Origin: Paenibacillus brasilensis
GTDB lineage: Bacteria > Bacillota > Bacilli > Paenibacillales > Paenibacillaceae
Assembly: GCF_009363115.1 (NCBI RefSeq)
Contig: NZ_CP045298.1
Location: 1,007,001 to 1,071,000, forward strand
Direction of reading: 5' to 3'
DNA: 64,000 bases
Shown: positions 55,636-64,000 of the stretch, piece after piece
How positions within the stretch are numbered: the first letter of the stretch is position 1
Layout: each line of letters opens with the position of its first letter
Position numbers and translations under genes: made by a program
Notes under the pieces: model-generated
Told to the model about the DNA's origin: nothing
The model's input: the letters and a program-made list of their open reading frames with translations, nothing else
Database searches by the model: none

Positions 55636-56349
55636 ATGACTAATCCAAGGTATCTGGAGATAGATGAGGTACTAAATGATCTGAAGCTGGCACTGGATCG
55701 ACAACAGCCCTTCTCGCTCATTCGTATTGGAGATGGTGAAAATCTGATTTTGTCTCAGGATACGGTCTGGCCGATAGAAAAAGTGCTACAGGAACGTTGG
55801 GCGGTCAAAGCCAATCTCGGTCAAAAAGGATTGTTTCTACCAAATACGGAGCTGCGAGACGCGGTGGCTGAAGCGGTGCGCAAAGCTACCATTTCCGGCA
55901 TTTTGCCATATGATGATGAATCTATTAAAGCTCCAACCTATATGAAGCGGGAGCTGACTGATCAGGTTTTTGCTCACTATGCTCTTTCTCCCCCGCTGAC
56001 CTGCCACGCCTGCCTGAATCGGTATTTGGCTCAGACACCTGCTTTCTGGGACATGCTCAAGGATCGACGTATTTTGCTGGTCACCCGGACGGCCGCCGAA
56101 GTCAAGCCCGTTCTTGAGGCTGAGCCCTACGGGCTTCATATCGCACATACGCTTGCATTTCATCAATATGAACAGATGCACGAAACACTCCAATGGATCA
56201 CTTCACACCAAGATGAGTTTGATATTGCGCTGTTCTCTTGTGGCGTCAATGCAGTCGTGTTGGCACAAAAAACGGCAGAATTGACTGGCAAAGTAGGTAT
56301 AGACTTTGGCAAGGCGATTAACATTGTCATGTTCGGCAAAGCGAATTAA
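55636..56349 (+). CDS. GT-D fold glycosyltransferase
   Basis: 237 residues from ATG 55636 with GGAGG at 55622-55626; the frame reaches back to 55585 without a site. SLIRIGDGENLIL is the hallmark of the GT-D (DUF1792) fold, where the D-x-E binds the metal and UDP-sugar. Such enzymes add glucose in protein O-glycosylation such as on serine-rich repeat adhesins. It is divergent from the GT/CapD/dehydrogenase operon, so both probably serve the same glycoconjugate. Confidence 0.85.
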   Translation: MTNPRYLEIDEVLNDLKLALDRQQPFSLIRIGDGENLILSQDTVWPIEKVLQERWAVKANLGQKGLFLPNTELRDAVAEAVRKATISGILPYDDESIKAPTYMKRELTDQVFAHYALSPPLTCHACLNRYLAQTPAFWDMLKDRRILLVTRTAAEVKPVLEAEPYGLHIAHTLAFHQYEQMHETLQWITSHQDEFDIALFSCGVNAVVLAQKTAELTGKVGIDFGKAINIVMFGKAN

Positions 56350-56372
56350 TGGCCCCTTGCTCCCATATCAAT

Positions 56373-56411
56373 AAAAGCACCAGCAAATTCAAGATTTGCT
56401 GGTGCTTTTGG
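56373..56411 (+). terminator. Terminator after GT-D gene
   Basis: AAAAGCACCAGCAAAT and ATTTGCTGGTGCTTTT form a long perfect stem around CAAG, followed by TTTG. Confidence 0.88.
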
Positions 56412-56421
56412 CTATCATAAG

Positions 56422-57474
56422 CAAACACTTACACCACTAACTCTGTTTTGGACAGGCAGCGGCATTGAATTAAATATCAAAGGCTCGGAGCTGTGGATTG
56501 AGATGGAGGCCGATTACCAGGTATATGAGCAATGGATCAGTATAGTCATTAATGGTGCCCCGATGAGTCGCCTGATGGTAACCGCAGGACGGCATTGGAT
56601 CTGTCTGTTGAGAGGGTTGAACCGTGACATGGTCAAAAATGTCCGTGTGGTCAAGGATGTCCAGCCTATGAACTCGGACTCGCGCTGCTTGTTGCAAATT
56701 CATGCTCTGAAGATTGACGGAGAATTGCTGCCGGTCACAGATAAGCCCCACAAGGTGGAATTTATCGGTGATAGCATTACCTCGGGAGAAGGAGGAATTG
56801 GAGCGAAAGAGGAGGCAGACTGGATTCCCATGTTGTTCACGGCACTACATAATTATACAGCCATAACTGCCGAAGCATTAAATGCGGATTACCGAGTGTT
56901 GTCACAAAGCGGATGGGGTGTCCTAACAGGCTGGGATAATAATCCTCATACGAACATACCGGCATATTATGAGCAGGTATGTGGTGTACTCACCGGAGAG
57001 AGAAATGAAGCATTGGGGGCATTTTCCGATCATGATTTTACCTCATGGCAGCCAGATATCGTCGTGGTAAATTTGGGAAGTAATGACGGAGGAGCCTTTT
57101 ATTCTCCTGCATGGACGGACCCAGCAAGTGGGAAAGTGTACAAGCAACGCTTGAACGAGGACGGCACATTCAATGAAGAAGATTTACAAGCCTTTGAAAA
57201 CGCTACCATAAATTTTCTTATCAAGCTTCGGGCCTGTAATCCTGCTGCCCATATTGTATGGGTCTATGGGATGCTTGGTACTCCGATGATGCCAGCGATC
57301 TACCGGGCGGTAGACGCGTATAAGAAAAAAACAAGAGATCGGAATGTGTCCGTGTTCCAACTTCCTAACACAACGGAAGAAACGATAGGGTCTCGCAGCC
57401 ATCCCGGACTCCTCGCCCATACCAAAGCGGCAAATGAGTTGACAGGGTATTTGCGAGAGATTTTAAAGAATTAA
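56422..57474 (+). pseudogene. CE2-type SGNH esterase, 5'-truncated
   Basis: From ATG 56503 a 323-residue protein reads with the SGNH blocks: FIGDSITSGEGG (catalytic Ser), VNLGSNDGG and SRSHPG (catalytic His). The jelly-roll front domain is cut: the same open frame carries LFWTGSGIELNIKGSELWIE before that ATG without any start codon, back into the terminator of the preceding gene. So ~20-30 N-terminal residues and the promoter/ribosome site appear lost. CE2 enzymes deacetylate xylan or other polysaccharides. It might still be translated from ATG 56503, which lacks a good site. Confidence 0.75.
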
Positions 57475-57510
57475 AAACCGGGAAGCAGAATCAACTTTAT
57501 TGAACATCAT

Positions 57511-57551
57511 AGCCACGAGCCTGCGACAGATGCCTGCCCAGGCTCGTGGCT
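57511..57551. terminator. Strong hairpin, no T-run
   Basis: AGCCACGAGCCTG and CAGGCTCGTGGCT form a perfect 13-bp stem with a 15-nt loop, between the CE2 gene and the minus-strand gene at 57693. It likely limits read-through, although no T-tract follows. Confidence 0.6.
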
Positions 57552-57692
57552 GATCAGCTTGGAGCCTTCATTTCTTGTTGCAGTATTGGTGATCTGCTGT
57601 TAGTCATTCCACGACCAACGCAGCCGCCTAATCATAGAAGAACTATGAACAGGCAGCGAGCCTCTTAATAAGGAAATACTCGTCTGATATAT

Positions 57693-58109
57693 TTATAAAA
57701 ATGGAGTTGAAGCGATGCCGGTGAATACCTCCGGACCATTGCGAACCGTCGTCGATACACCGGAAATATAAGAAGAATACACCGTTTGTATTGCCCATGG
57801 GGCAGACAGATCCTGCGCGTTAAAGGCCTGCGTTTCATTAGCCCCTGTAGCTCCCAATACCCCCTCAGCTCGGTAGACTACCTCGCTCGGATCGTAGTCG
57901 GCGCCACGTACGATTTCAACCGCATACGTATCACCAAGTTCACCAAGCAGCCCAATTGAACCGCTAAAGGTCACAATCGGACTCGGTACAAGAAAGGTTC
58001 TCAAGGTAATCAAACCAAACCGCTCGGGTACAGGACCCAGTTGTATATTGGGACCCTCACCTGTTTGTGATGAATTGGTGGAGCCTCTCATATCCAGAAA
58101 AAAACCCAT
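57693..58109 (-). CDS. Hypothetical beta-rich protein, 138 aa
   Basis: GGAGGGATGAGGT precedes ATG 58109. The protein is rich in Gly, Ser, Thr and Val with alternating patterns (IVTFSGSIGLLGELGDTYAVEIV) and no signal peptide or membrane segment, which suggests a compact beta-sandwich such as in spore-coat or exosporium proteins. This is only an impression; no family is recognised. Monocistronic, divergent from the chemoreceptor with 165 bp between starts. Confidence 0.75.
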   Translation of the reverse strand: MGFFLDMRGSTNSSQTGEGPNIQLGPVPERFGLITLRTFLVPSPIVTFSGSIGLLGELGDTYAVEIVRGADYDPSEVVYRAEGVLGATGANETQAFNAQDLSAPWAIQTVYSSYISGVSTTVRNGPEVFTGIASTPFL

Positions 58110-58274
58110 ACCTCATCCCTCCACATTGCAAGATACTCCAATCTATGCAAAAACATTTTGAACGTATTGGACAAATTAGCAATAAATCTATTAATTCAGC
58201 TTAAAATAACCGATAGTAAATACATATAATATAAATATTAGAAGTGAATATGCACGTAGAAAGCAGGGGGTTGG

Positions 58275-60263
58275 ATGAAACAACTGAAACAACTGACACG
58301 ACTGACAAATTTAACATTACGCAAAAAATTGACAACAGCATTTCTGCTGGTCATGCTAGTACCTTGTATTATTGTCAGCACGTTTTCCTATCAGGCAGCA
58401 TATGACCAAACGGAATCTCAATTACTCGATAGTGCGACAACTAGCATTACCGCATCCGATCACGCAATTAGCCAAACCATTCAATCCGAAATCGACGATC
58501 TTGAATATTACACTTCTACGATGACAGCTAGTAATAACAGTGCAGAAGCAGATAAAGCTATTCAGGAAAGACTACTAGTGTATATAAAAATGCATTCGGA
58601 AGTCATCAATATATTTTTAGGAACTCCCGAAGGGAAACTTATTCTCGGCAAAGCTACCGAAGTCTATAACGACCCTCGTGAGCGTCCGTGGTACAAGCAG
58701 GCTATGGAGAACCCCGGCCAAACCGCAATCAGTCCTGTCGAGCTCAATACGAGTAAGGTTCCCGTTGTGTATATTTCACGTACACTTCCCGACAATAGCG
58801 GTGTTCTCGGCATTTCGCTGAACCTGAATAATTTGAAAGAACTTACAAAATTAAAAATCGGACAAAAGGGCTATATCGTCATATTCGATAATAACAAGCA
58901 TATCGTTACTCACCCGACAGAAGTCAGCGGAAGTACGAAAATGGGAGAAATGCTGCCACAGCTGTTTGCCTCCAAGGAAGGCAGCTTTAACTATAATTTA
59001 AATGGCGTAGCCAAAAACCTGATTTTCAAAACCAATACGCTGACGGGCTGGAAAATTGCCGGAACGATAGACAAATCGGAAACAAGTGCCTCCGCCAAAC
59101 CGATTCTGATCACTACTATCATTGTGCTGGTGATTTCAGCCATCATCATCGGTATGCTCGCACTATGGTTAATCAGCAGTATACTCAAGCCGATCCAAAG
59201 ATTACGTAATTCCATGGAAGTGATCAGCCAAGGTAATCTTTCCATCAATGTGGCGACAACCAGCTTCGATGAAATCGGCGATTTGTCAAGATATTTCCAA
59301 CAAATGCTGGATAACCTGCGTAACATGATCCGAGAGGTTAAAGCAATGACAGGCAATTTGTCAGCCTCCTCGCAAGAGCTTGCCGCAGGGGCAGAACAAA
59401 CGACCCGTGCCATCGAGCATGTGACCGTAGCTATTCAAGATGTGGCAGCAGGCAGTGAACGTCAAGTGGGCAGTGCTAAAGATAATCAGGAACGGGTTCG
59501 CGGCATGTCCGAGGACATTGCGGCTATGACCACAACCATGGCTGAAATGACCACCTACTCTTCACAGGCCATTCAGGCTTCGGATGCAGGCAGTGAGCAT
59601 ATCGGCAATAGTGTCGTTTCCATTGACGGCATCCGCACTACGGTGGAAGAGCTGGATACGATTATCAGCGCTTTGAGTGACCGATCCGGACGAATCGGAA
59701 CGATTGTCACTGTTATTACGGAAATCGCCAGTCAGACTAATCTGCTCGCGCTGAACGCTTCCATTGAAGCAGCACGCGCAGGGGAGCACGGCAAGGGTTT
59801 TGCTGTCGTAGCGACCGAGGTCCGCAAGCTGGCTGAGAACTCAGCTCATTCAGCACAACAAATTCGTGAACAAATTCAAGGGATACAGAGCGGTGTTTCT
59901 GAGGCCCTGATCGCAATGGAATCGGCCAAAGAACGCGTAAGCGAAGGCATCAATTCCATTGACCTGTCCGGTCGCTCCTTCGCCCGTATCCGTAGAGCGG
60001 TAGCCAAATCGGCAAAGCAACTCGATAACGTTGCAGCCTCTACGGCCGGGGTCGCAGAGGGTACAAGTACAGTCGTTAGCAGTATGGAGGAAATTACGCG
60101 TATCGCTGAGGAAGCTGCGTCCCATACGGAGACTGTATCCGCCGCTGCTGAGGAACAGCTCGCCTCGATGGAAGAGATCGGTTCTTCTGCTGCAGATTTG
60201 ACTCGTCTGGCCGAGCAGCTTCAGGATTTGCTGCACCAATTCCAATTGGATGAAACAAAATAA
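58275..60263 (+). CDS. Methyl-accepting chemotaxis protein, dCache type
   Basis: 662 residues. Membrane helix ~20-42, extracellular Cache-type sensor ~43-275 ([38 protein letters not shown]), second helix ~278-302, HAMP ~303-355 ([17 protein letters not shown]), then the long signalling coil with the conserved tip [31 protein letters not shown] (read in parts) and C-terminal E/Q methylation sites. The Cache sensor should bind a small ligand, amino or organic acid by family habit. A YjfB-like peptide gene follows 58 bp on. Confidence 0.95.
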   Translation: MKQLKQLTRLTNLTLRKKLTTAFLLVMLVPCIIVSTFSYQAAYDQTESQLLDSATTSITASDHAISQTIQSEIDDLEYYTSTMTASNNSAEADKAIQERLLVYIKMHSEVINIFLGTPEGKLILGKATEVYNDPRERPWYKQAMENPGQTAISPVELNTSKVPVVYISRTLPDNSGVLGISLNLNNLKELTKLKIGQKGYIVIFDNNKHIVTHPTEVSGSTKMGEMLPQLFASKEGSFNYNLNGVAKNLIFKTNTLTGWKIAGTIDKSETSASAKPILITTIIVLVISAIIIGMLALWLISSILKPIQRLRNSMEVISQGNLSINVATTSFDEIGDLSRYFQQMLDNLRNMIREVKAMTGNLSASSQELAAGAEQTTRAIEHVTVAIQDVAAGSERQVGSAKDNQERVRGMSEDIAAMTTTMAEMTTYSSQAIQASDAGSEHIGNSVVSIDGIRTTVEELDTIISALSDRSGRIGTIVTVITEIASQTNLLALNASIEAARAGEHGKGFAVVATEVRKLAENSAHSAQQIREQIQGIQSGVSEALIAMESAKERVSEGINSIDLSGRSFARIRRAVAKSAKQLDNVAASTAGVAEGTSTVVSSMEEITRIAEEAASHTETVSAAAEEQLASMEEIGSSAADLTRLAEQLQDLLHQFQLDETK

Positions 60264-60321
60264 CCATTCCAACCGATAAATATAGAGAAAGAGAGTCTTC
60301 ACCATGAAGGAGGGTTGGAAC

Positions 60322-60498
60322 ATGGATATTACAGCATTATCGACAGGTATGAGCCAAGCCAGCTTAGCTCAAGCCGCGAGTTTTAAGGTTGCTACTATGG
60401 CCAAAGACCAAGCTAATGAACAAGGACAAGCGCTGATACAGATGATGGAAAAAAGCGTGCAGCCTCATCTAGGGGGTCAGTTGGACATTCGGGTGTAA
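60322..60498 (+). CDS. YjfB-family putative motility protein
   Basis: 58 residues from ATG 60322 behind AAGGAGGG. The sequence MDITALSTGMSQASLAQAAS with the late QALIQMMEKSVQPHLGGQLDIRV matches the short YjfB family found next to motility genes and under sigmaD in Bacillus. Function unknown. It probably shares the transcript of the chemoreceptor. Confidence 0.88.
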   Translation: MDITALSTGMSQASLAQAASFKVATMAKDQANEQGQALIQMMEKSVQPHLGGQLDIRV

Positions 60499-60528
60499 GT
60501 GCAAGTGCAACCTATTCATGATGAAGTG

Positions 60529-60578
60529 GCGATTCTATTCAGGTCTGAACGACGGACCGGGATAGAATCGTTTTTTTA
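60529..60578 (+). terminator. Terminator after yjfB-like gene
   Basis: CGATTCTAT (60530-60538) pairs with ATAGAATCG (60562-60570) followed by T7. An inner GGTC/GGACC pairing extends the structure. Confidence 0.9.
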
Positions 60579-60698
60579 TCTCCATATTTTTCGTTCAGCG
60601 CAAAACGTAGTAAACTAGATATATCGTCCACAACCTCGGTTCGGGGTATAAAGCAAAAAAATCGCAAGATTACAAGTGCAAAGGAGGATACATATTTT

Positions 60699-62054
60699 AT
60701 GAGTTATTCTGCTTATTTCGAAAAAGCCAGAGAGCAGCAGCTAAACGAGCTGCAGGAATGGTTGGCCATTCCAAGTATTTCCGCATTATCGGAGCACAAA
60801 AAGGACATTAATCAGGCAGCCGACTGGCTCGCTGCCAAACTGACTGCTGCCGGCCTGGAAAACGTTGAAATAATTCCAACCAAAGGTCATCCGCTGGTGT
60901 ACGCTGATCATTTGCATGCACCTGGTAAACCGACCATCCTCGTATACGGCCACTATGATGTACAACCCGTTGATCCACTTCACCTGTGGGAAACGCCGCC
61001 ATTCGAGCCAGCTATCCGCGATGGAAAGTTATATGCACGCGGAGCGACAGACGACAAAGGCCAGGTGTTCTTGCACATTAAGGCGGTTGAAGCCATTTTG
61101 AAGCAAGAGGGCAAGCTGCCGTTGAATATCAAATTCTGCATTGAAGGCGAAGAAGAAGTATCCAGCCCGAGCCTGCTTGAGTTTTTGCACACTGGAGCTG
61201 AACGTCTGGCGGCCGACGCTGTGCTGGTGTCCGACACCTCCCTGATCGAAAAAGGAAAGCCTGCAATTTGCACAGGCCTGCGTGGATTGTGCTCACTGGA
61301 AGTGGCCATTCACACCGCAAATACGGATCTGCATTCCGGCTCCTTTGGCGGCGGCGTACCGAATGCTCTGCACGCTATGGTGTCTTTGCTGGCAACCCTG
61401 CATGACGACAAGGGTCGTGTGAGCGTCAAAGGATTCTACGACGATGTTGCCCCGTTATCGGCTGAGATGAGAGACGAATTTGTGAAGCAAGGCTTCAATG
61501 AGGGCAAGCTGCAGCAGGAACTTGCGCTGGATTCTCTATATGGCGAAGAGGGTTTCAGCTTCGTCGAGCGTGTTGGAGCGCGTCCGACACTGGAGCTGAA
61601 CGGCGTGTACGGTGGATTCCAGGGTGAGGGTACGAAAACGGTCATCCCGAAGGAAGCTCACGCGAAAATTACGTGCCGTCTGGTGGCGAACCAGAATCCG
61701 CAGGATATTCTGGACAAAATCGAGCGCCATTTACGCGCCCATGTTCAGCCAGGAGCCACTCTGGAAATCCAACAGGGTGAGAAAGCAAACGCCTTTAACA
61801 TTGACCCGTCACATGCGTTTTTGCAAGCAGCGGCAGATGCTTTTGAAAAGGTGTACGGTGTGCGTGCCCTGTTTACCAAAGATGGCGGCTCCATTCCGAT
61901 CGTGGAAACCTTCTCTCGTGTGCTGACTGCTCCGGTTGTATTGATGGGCTTCGGCTTGCCGGATGAGAACCTGCATGCGCCGAACGAGCATTTTAATTTG
62001 GAGAATTTCGACAAAGGTCTGCTAACCATTGTGGAGTTCTTGAAATCGGTGTAA
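60699..62054 (+). CDS. M20-family metallopeptidase (dipeptidase)
   Basis: 451 residues, AAAGGAGG upstream. Metal and catalytic residues: VYGHYDVQPVDP (H, D), RGATDDKGQ (D), CIEGEEEVSS (E-E), VLVSDTSL (D) and the closing NEHFNLENF (H). The lid domain carries LHSGSFGGGVPNALH. Members are cytosolic exopeptidases or dipeptidases (CNDP-like, ArgE/DapE clan). No signal peptide. Confidence 0.95.
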   Translation: MSYSAYFEKAREQQLNELQEWLAIPSISALSEHKKDINQAADWLAAKLTAAGLENVEIIPTKGHPLVYADHLHAPGKPTILVYGHYDVQPVDPLHLWETPPFEPAIRDGKLYARGATDDKGQVFLHIKAVEAILKQEGKLPLNIKFCIEGEEEVSSPSLLEFLHTGAERLAADAVLVSDTSLIEKGKPAICTGLRGLCSLEVAIHTANTDLHSGSFGGGVPNALHAMVSLLATLHDDKGRVSVKGFYDDVAPLSAEMRDEFVKQGFNEGKLQQELALDSLYGEEGFSFVERVGARPTLELNGVYGGFQGEGTKTVIPKEAHAKITCRLVANQNPQDILDKIERHLRAHVQPGATLEIQQGEKANAFNIDPSHAFLQAAADAFEKVYGVRALFTKDGGSIPIVETFSRVLTAPVVLMGFGLPDENLHAPNEHFNLENFDKGLLTIVEFLKSV

Positions 62055-62082
62055 GTTCACAGCTTCTTATTAAATATGTTAC

Positions 62083-62117
62083 AATAGAGAGGGCGAAAGC
62101 CCTTTCTATTTTTTTAG
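62083..62117 (+). terminator. Terminator after M20 gene
   Basis: AATAGAGAGGGC-GAAA-GCCCTTTCTATT, a 12-bp stem with one mismatch and GAAA loop, followed by T6. Confidence 0.9.
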
Positions 62118-62143
62118 GGGAGTGCTGCACCATATGCCGATTT

Positions 62144-62335
62144 AAAGAGCATTTTCAACTTCTAAACGTCGAGCGGGTAACCTATTGTTTTCCGTTACAT
62201 GCCGATCTCATGGAGCCTTTAATCCATATGACTCCCTTAACGTGGGGAGCCACGGAAGCAGATTGGCATCGAGTACAGAAAATGAATTTAACCCATATTA
62301 CAGTAGATTTGCTCATCTTATGCGGTAGAAAATAG
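62144..62335 (+). pseudogene. 3' relic of an RlmA-like rRNA methyltransferase
   Basis: A 63-codon frame with no start reads KEHFQLLNVERVTYCFPLHA, then LIHMTPLTWGATEADWH and ITVDLLILCGRK-stop. The HMTPLTWGAT block and ITVD-L end are those of 23S rRNA guanine-N1 methyltransferases (RlmA family). All SAM-binding parts are missing and a terminator stands directly before it. It is a decayed remnant. Confidence 0.75.
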
Positions 62336-62348
62336 AGGGCAAGCTAAC

Positions 62349-62397
62349 AAAGCATTCACGGCATGTGTTACACATGCTTCGTGAATGCTTTTTTGGG
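62349..62397. terminator. Bidirectional terminator
   Basis: AAGCATTCACG and CGTGAATGCTT form the outer stem, CATGTG/CACATG the inner one, followed by T6. It serves the minus-strand gene at 62424 and the relic above. Confidence 0.85.
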
Positions 62398-62423
62398 TTA
62401 TTCTTGTTTTCGATCACACCGAC

Positions 62424-62810
62424 TTATGTAAAACGGGTATAGCGCAGCAGACGCACCAGTTGATCCAGCCGCTCTATTTCCCGATCCCATTCGTGAAGCG
62501 GCTGCCCGGCCAAAGCAGCATTCGCTCTCTGATCACGTAACGGGTTCATCCTGCGACCAATCAGCTTTAGTACCGTGGCCTTACCCATATTATTAATTAC
62601 CGCATATTGCGTTAAGGGATCTACCTCAATCCACAATACATGATGCTGTTGAAAAAACGACAGCAATTGCTGTTTCAGCTCCTCCTGTTCATCAGGCTCA
62701 CCTGCGATTTGTGGATGATGGTGAAAAGCAATGTAGCCCATCACCCGCAGATCACTTATGATTTGTTCCAGTTGAAGCGTTTCGTTGATGTACACTTTGT
62801 TCGTACTCAT
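62424..62810 (-). CDS. Hypothetical protein, 128 aa
   Basis: ATG 62810 is preferred though its ribosome site is weak; the frame goes on to TTG 62861 (GTG 62855), where GATTGGGGG could serve. The protein is soluble and mixed alpha/beta (VYINETLQLEQIISDLRVMG, HHVLWIEVDPLTQYAVINN), ending in a helical KLIGRRMNPLRDQRA-to-RLLRYTRFT part rich in Arg. I recognise no family. Confidence 0.65.
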   Translation of the reverse strand: MSTNKVYINETLQLEQIISDLRVMGYIAFHHHPQIAGEPDEQEELKQQLLSFFQQHHVLWIEVDPLTQYAVINNMGKATVLKLIGRRMNPLRDQRANAALAGQPLHEWDREIERLDQLVRLLRYTRFT

Positions 62811-62880
62811 GCGGTTTCTTGCCCCGTTCGTATAATTTTCCCGGATGACGTTCACCCCCAATCATAAAAAAACAACCGGC

Positions 62881-63372
62881 TTACACGCCAGTTGTTTCCC
62901 GGTCCACAAAATACTTATTCGTCATATAATGAGCCTTGCCTCTAGAAGTGTCAACCATTCCCTTTTTACTGTCAAGAAAGACAATCTCCCGGCATTTGGT
63001 GCAGTACCACTTGGTCCGCTTAATGGGGGATTCTGTTACATACGATGTACCACATTTGCAATCTACTTTAATCAAGGTTTCTGTTGATTTGTAAGCTTGG
63101 GACAACTCTTTTAAGCCAGTATCCGGCTGTTGAATCGGGATAATGACCTCCTGATAGCTTGAATACTGATTGTGCACTTTAAAATCTGCCACCAATTCTG
63201 CATGCAGTCCAAAGTACTCTTTGCCAATCTCGGTTACAAATTTTTTGCCGATTCTGTAACACTCAAGCCATTCCTGTATCTGCTGATTAGACAAAGGCAC
63301 TGTGCCCTTGATACCGCTATTTAATGTGTAAGTCATGATGTATAAAGTATCATCTTGTCTATGTCCGTACAT
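62881..63372 (-). CDS. Zinc-ribbon protein, paralogue A
   Basis: 163 residues from ATG 63372 behind GGAGG. The N-terminal ~85 residues (MTYTLNSGIKGTVPLSNQQI, EYFGLHAELVADFKVHNQYS) lead to a zinc ribbon CKCG-x16-CTKC and a tail KKGMVDTSRGKAHYMTNKYF. The layout is nearly the same as the next gene at 63517, about 55% alike by eye. No catalytic site is evident; nucleic-acid or protein binding is possible. Function unknown. Confidence 0.75.
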   Translation of the reverse strand: MYGHRQDDTLYIMTYTLNSGIKGTVPLSNQQIQEWLECYRIGKKFVTEIGKEYFGLHAELVADFKVHNQYSSYQEVIIPIQQPDTGLKELSQAYKSTETLIKVDCKCGTSYVTESPIKRTKWYCTKCREIVFLDSKKGMVDTSRGKAHYMTNKYFVDRETTGV

Positions 63373-63516
63373 GAGAAGCCTCCTTATAATACACTTGATA
63401 ATGTACTACAAAGCGCAAAAAACATCAATTTTATTATTTGGCAAAAGCTTATAGCTGATTTATAAAAGTCAGGGAATCGACATATGGAATAAAACAACTG
63501 ACCCAGGTCAGTTGTT

Positions 63517-63990
63517 TTATCTTTCCACATAGTACATGTTCGTCATATACCACGCCTTGCCTTTTTCCGTATCCACCATACCCTTCTTACGATCCAGAAA
63601 TACAATGTTATTGCATTCCTTGCAGGACCACTTGGTTCTTTTGTGCGGTGACTCCTCCATATAAGAGGCTCCACATTTACATTCAACCTGAATTAATGTT
63701 TTATGCTGATTGTATGCATCTGCCAGCGGGTCCACATTTATAACCTTGCGTTCTATTACAGGCTGTATCATGGATATGTGCTCTCTCTGCTCCGAGTATT
63801 CATTATGTACCTTAAAATCTGCTACCAACTCAGGGTTTAAGCCAAAATATTGTTTACCTACTACCGTTACAAACTTGCTGCCAATTCGATATGCTTTGAT
63901 CCATTCCTGCACCTGCCTACTGGATAGGTCGACAGTTCCCTTTATGCCGCTGTTCAGCGTATAAGTCATCAAGTGTTGGTTGGGTGTCAT
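63517..63990 (-). CDS. Zinc-ribbon protein, paralogue B
   Basis: 157 residues, ATG 63990 with AGGAG at the window edge. It shares with its neighbour the start MTYTLNSGIKGTVDLSSRQV, YFGLNPELVADFKVHNEYSE, the ribbon CKCG...CKEC and the tail KKGMVDTEKGKAWYMTNMYY. The two genes are tandem, 144 bp apart, in the same direction. The first codons add seven residues (MTPNQHL) before the shared core. Function unknown. Confidence 0.75.
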   Translation of the reverse strand: MTPNQHLMTYTLNSGIKGTVDLSSRQVQEWIKAYRIGSKFVTVVGKQYFGLNPELVADFKVHNEYSEQREHISMIQPVIERKVINVDPLADAYNQHKTLIQVECKCGASYMEESPHKRTKWSCKECNNIVFLDRKKGMVDTEKGKAWYMTNMYYVER

Positions 63991-64000
63991 ATGTCTCCTG

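Overview
The window looks like a chromosomal stretch of a spore-forming Firmicute, most likely Paenibacillus and probably close to the P. polymyxa group. This rests on the gene content (gerM-rph-rdgB, yutG-like pgpA, yjfB-like motility peptide, maeA-ywkB pair, TPP and glycine riboswitches), strong AGGAGG ribosome sites, frequent TTG/GTG starts and a tRNA-Arg(TCT) of Bacillales type. The species is an inference; no rRNA is present.

Left part (1-15.5 kb): a tandem glycine riboswitch points off the left edge, followed by a membrane-anchored thioredoxin-like protein. Then comes a large surface-glycan locus: GDP-mannose synthesis (manC), an OmpR-type response regulator, a 1475-residue AftD-like membrane protein, a transmembrane histidine kinase, a small alpha/beta protein, a second receiver protein, two GT2 enzymes, one GT4 enzyme and a Wzx-like flippase. 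One GT2 carries an N-terminal receiver-like domain. I consider this locus, which mixes signalling and glycan assembly, the best candidate for an undescribed system.

Middle part (15.9-31 kb): malic enzyme plus an AEC malate-type permease; a TPP-riboswitch-controlled tenA-thiM-thiD-thiE operon with 4-nt overlaps; an accessory stretch with two MFS exporters, an Lrp regulator, a serine hydrolase, a lipoprotein, an internally deleted IS1182-like element and an XRE-CPBP protease pair.

31-37.6 kb: an AT-rich lactococcin-972-type bacteriocin cassette (precursor, 742-aa membrane protein, ABC ATPase) lies between two copies of the 3' end of a lacI-family gene. The lacI gene and the adjacent GH4 glycosidase are both frame-shifted. 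Then tRNA-Arg, small membrane and cytosolic proteins, asnB, and the conserved gerM-rph-rdgB block.

43.9-64 kb: pgpA and a GNAT enzyme; a TetR/SDR pair sharing an operator motif; an NAD(P)-binding protein, MBL hydrolase and methyltransferase; a five-gene protein or surface glycosylation operon (GT, CapD/FnlA-like dehydratase, nucleotide-sugar dehydrogenase, methyltransferase, GT2-TPR) with a divergent GT-D enzyme; a 5'-truncated CE2 esterase; a chemoreceptor with a YjfB-like peptide; an M20 peptidase; an rlmA-like gene relic; and two tandem zinc-ribbon paralogues at the right end.

Starts were moved from the longest open frame wherever a ribosome site decided the matter. Family names come from recognised motifs read by eye; no database search was run.
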